Below, one piece after another: positions 62,690 to 64,000 of a DNA stretch of 64,000 nt. Within the stretch, counting starts at the first letter, position 1; the number at the start of each line of letters is the position of its first letter. A program made the position numbers and the translations under genes. The DNA comes from Pelodera strongyloides (taxonomy: Eukaryota > Nematoda > Chromadorea > Rhabditida > Rhabditidae). The notes under the pieces are model-generated. The model searched no databases, was not told where the DNA came from, and was given only the letters and a program-made list of their open reading frames with translations. The stretch lies in assembly GCA_036852015.1 (NCBI GenBank), contig JAANDG010000493.1, positions 47,573 to 111,572 of the forward strand, read 5' to 3'.

Positions 62690-63697
62690 TTATCCTTCGA
62701 CTTCTTTAACTTTGGCCTCCAACTTGGAAACCTAAATAGTGTCATTAAATGAACAACTAAGAAGGGCCTTACATCAGTTTCTTTCGATTATCTACAGTAT
62801 GACCTATGACTAATAAGAAACAGAAAGAAGACCTTACTTCATCGCTGGTGATTGTAAAATAGCCAATTCTGTGAATAATGATGTCAGTGTTCAATATTCA
62901 AACCAAGTTATAAAGAACATACCCGTTCCTGCAAAATCGCCGTAATATTCACGAGCTCAGAGCGAAACGTTTCCAGTTCACTTGTGTGTCTGAAACTTAC
63001 ATTGTTAGACAGATGTAGAAAGCCATACTGTGAAGACCACGCACTGTACATTTCCATTATTTCCAACTTCAAGAGTCAAATGTCCATGTTCCAGTAAACA
63101 AATAAAAACTACTACAGAATGCCTCACAGATCACCGTGAACGACGATAATCAATACGTCAAATGTTTAAAAATAAGCTAAAACGAAAGAAAATAAACCAA
63201 AAACCCACTGCGCATAAAGTTCGACAGCCTCTCGCACTTCCTTTTCCAGTGGCTCGAGTGCCGCTGCGTGTGAGGAGGTCGCCGTTAGAGCATTCGATTC
63301 CAGTACGGTCTAAACACCGACCATAGAAGAAAGTGGAAGGCAGGCATACACGCAACTTGCTCAAACTGCTAATGGACACTAAGGTAAGCTAAGGTACGGC
63401 TACTTGAGCACATTGCTGCATCTTTATCTTCCACTTTTGTATTTTAGTCCCCGATCTCAGTGAAACTTATTGTTAGGGATCGATCCAAAAATCACACGGG
63501 TGAACTCGATCCTCTACAAAAAGAACTATTCAAATACATTTAGACGGATTCTAACAGAGGGCATCTATCTATGGATCGGAATAGCAACCTACCTTAATAT
63601 TAGCATCGATCTGTTCCAACATCTGTGCGCGTTGTCTAATGAGGTCCTCGGCGAACTCAACACATGCCAGCTTATCACTGAGAGTTCGCATAGATGG
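62690..63697 (-). CDS. dnc-3: Dynactin subunit 3 (p24) homologue, 3' part
   Basis: Minus-strand exons 63697-63593, 63309-63209, 62989-62923 and 62731-62690 (stop TAA), giving 104 codons with consistent phases. The product is almost wholly helical: KLACVEFAEDLIRQRAQMLEQ, then HAAALEPLEKEVREAVELYAQ, then a C-terminal ILQERVSKLEAKVKEVE. This follows the layout of the C-terminal half of DCTN3/p24 as I recall it (AEEQF...ALLEQVNALVP, EHAARLQRLAQIH, then a terminal coiled coil). p24 sits in the dynactin shoulder, linking p150 and dynamitin for dynein transport. About 90 N-terminal residues are missing, so the gene probably continues beyond the right edge; an ATG at 63691 six bases into the first exon seen is a less likely start. 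Confidence 0.72.
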
Positions 63698-63831
63698 CTG
63701 AAATAGCTACTAGTGCATAATCTATCTACTATTGCTAAACAAACGTTCGAAGTTGTTATTCTTCCGTTGCCACTTTACTACCCGCAAGTTGAGCAATTGA
63801 AAGTCCAAATTCATAAACCAAAACAGAAGAG

Positions 63832-64000
63832 TTAAAGCGAAATTCCGGCCGGTTTTTGAAACGCACTGAGCACATCAGCATTCTTATGCAGCATATGCAA
63901 ATGAACATAAATTAGATTAAAAAATCGAGCTAAATTCGAGCAAATTAGCATAAATACGTAAGATTTCAGTAGTCCACGATGCGTTTCAAAAACCGGCCGG
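63832..64000. mobile_element. Palindromic MITE, family A (copy 10, cut by window edge)
   Basis: TTAAAGCGAAATTCCGGCCGG on the left, full core, and AAAAACCGGCCGG of the right arm reached at the window end. It probably lies in an intron of dnc-3. Confidence 0.85.

Noticed and set aside
62838..62868. Possible extra dnc-3 exon between 62731 and 62923
   Set aside because: It has splice-like borders, but in the phase set by the preceding exon it runs into a stop after nine codons. Skipping it keeps the frame and continues the coiled coil.

Overview
The window is eukaryotic and almost certainly nematode. The evidence is short exons separated by GT-AG introns with TTTTCAG-type acceptors, acceptor-like TTTTCAG or TTTCCAG sequences directly upstream of start codons (as in spliced-leader genes), two interstitial runs of the nematode telomere repeat TTAGGC, and protein families known from nematodes (LAAT-1, DNC-3, a GAS1/GFR-alpha-like protein). 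Introns are long and full of palindromic MITEs, so it is less compact than C. elegans. I infer a rhabditid-type worm; the species is not determinable. All gene models were assembled by hand from splice sites, phase and protein logic.

Layout, left to right. (1) 1-2663 (+): 3' part of a papain-family (C1A) cysteine protease with an unusual acidic, Cys- and Ser/Thr-rich C-terminal extension. (2) 2664-8964: intergenic, with CT microsatellites, a tandem duplication and TTAA-flanked MITEs. (3) 8965-14713 (+): complete six-exon gene for a secreted, probably GPI-anchored GFR-alpha/GAS1-like protein. (4) 14714-20472: intergenic, with MITEs, a telomere-like repeat and minisatellites. (5) 20473-35784 (+): ten-exon gene for a 278-residue Q-rich zinc-finger protein that resembles the central region of RNF220 but has no RING domain; one intron is 9.5 kb. 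(6) 35785-38463: intergenic with MITEs. (7) 38469-43996 (+): a very young Ty3/Gypsy LTR retrotransposon with two 354-bp LTRs that look identical, TSD CAAGG, a gag-pol ORF of about 1280 codons and a small overlapping 3' ORF. Its leader carries four repeated stem-loops whose outer stems change sequence but keep pairing. (8) 45232-49071 (-): complete eight-exon LAAT-1/PQLC2-type lysosomal amino-acid transporter. (9) 50853-62212 (+): a 22-exon gene joining an RRM-like domain, an F-box and leucine-rich repeats. Its introns hold a 1.55-kb foldback Tc1-like element, MITEs, hairpins and a tRNA-like sequence. (10) 62690-63697 (-): 3' part of a dynactin p24 (DNC-3/DCTN3) homologue, probably running off the right edge.

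The genes are not an operon. laat-1 and the RRM/F-box gene are divergent over a 1.8-kb shared upstream region, and the RRM/F-box gene and dnc-3 are convergent. The functions are unrelated: protease, surface receptor, nuclear or ubiquitin-related factor, lysosomal transport, RNA/ubiquitin adaptor, motor adaptor. The most interesting signals are the covarying leader stem-loops, the RRM/F-box/LRR architecture, the RING-less RNF220-like protein, and the family of palindromes that all insert at TTAA.
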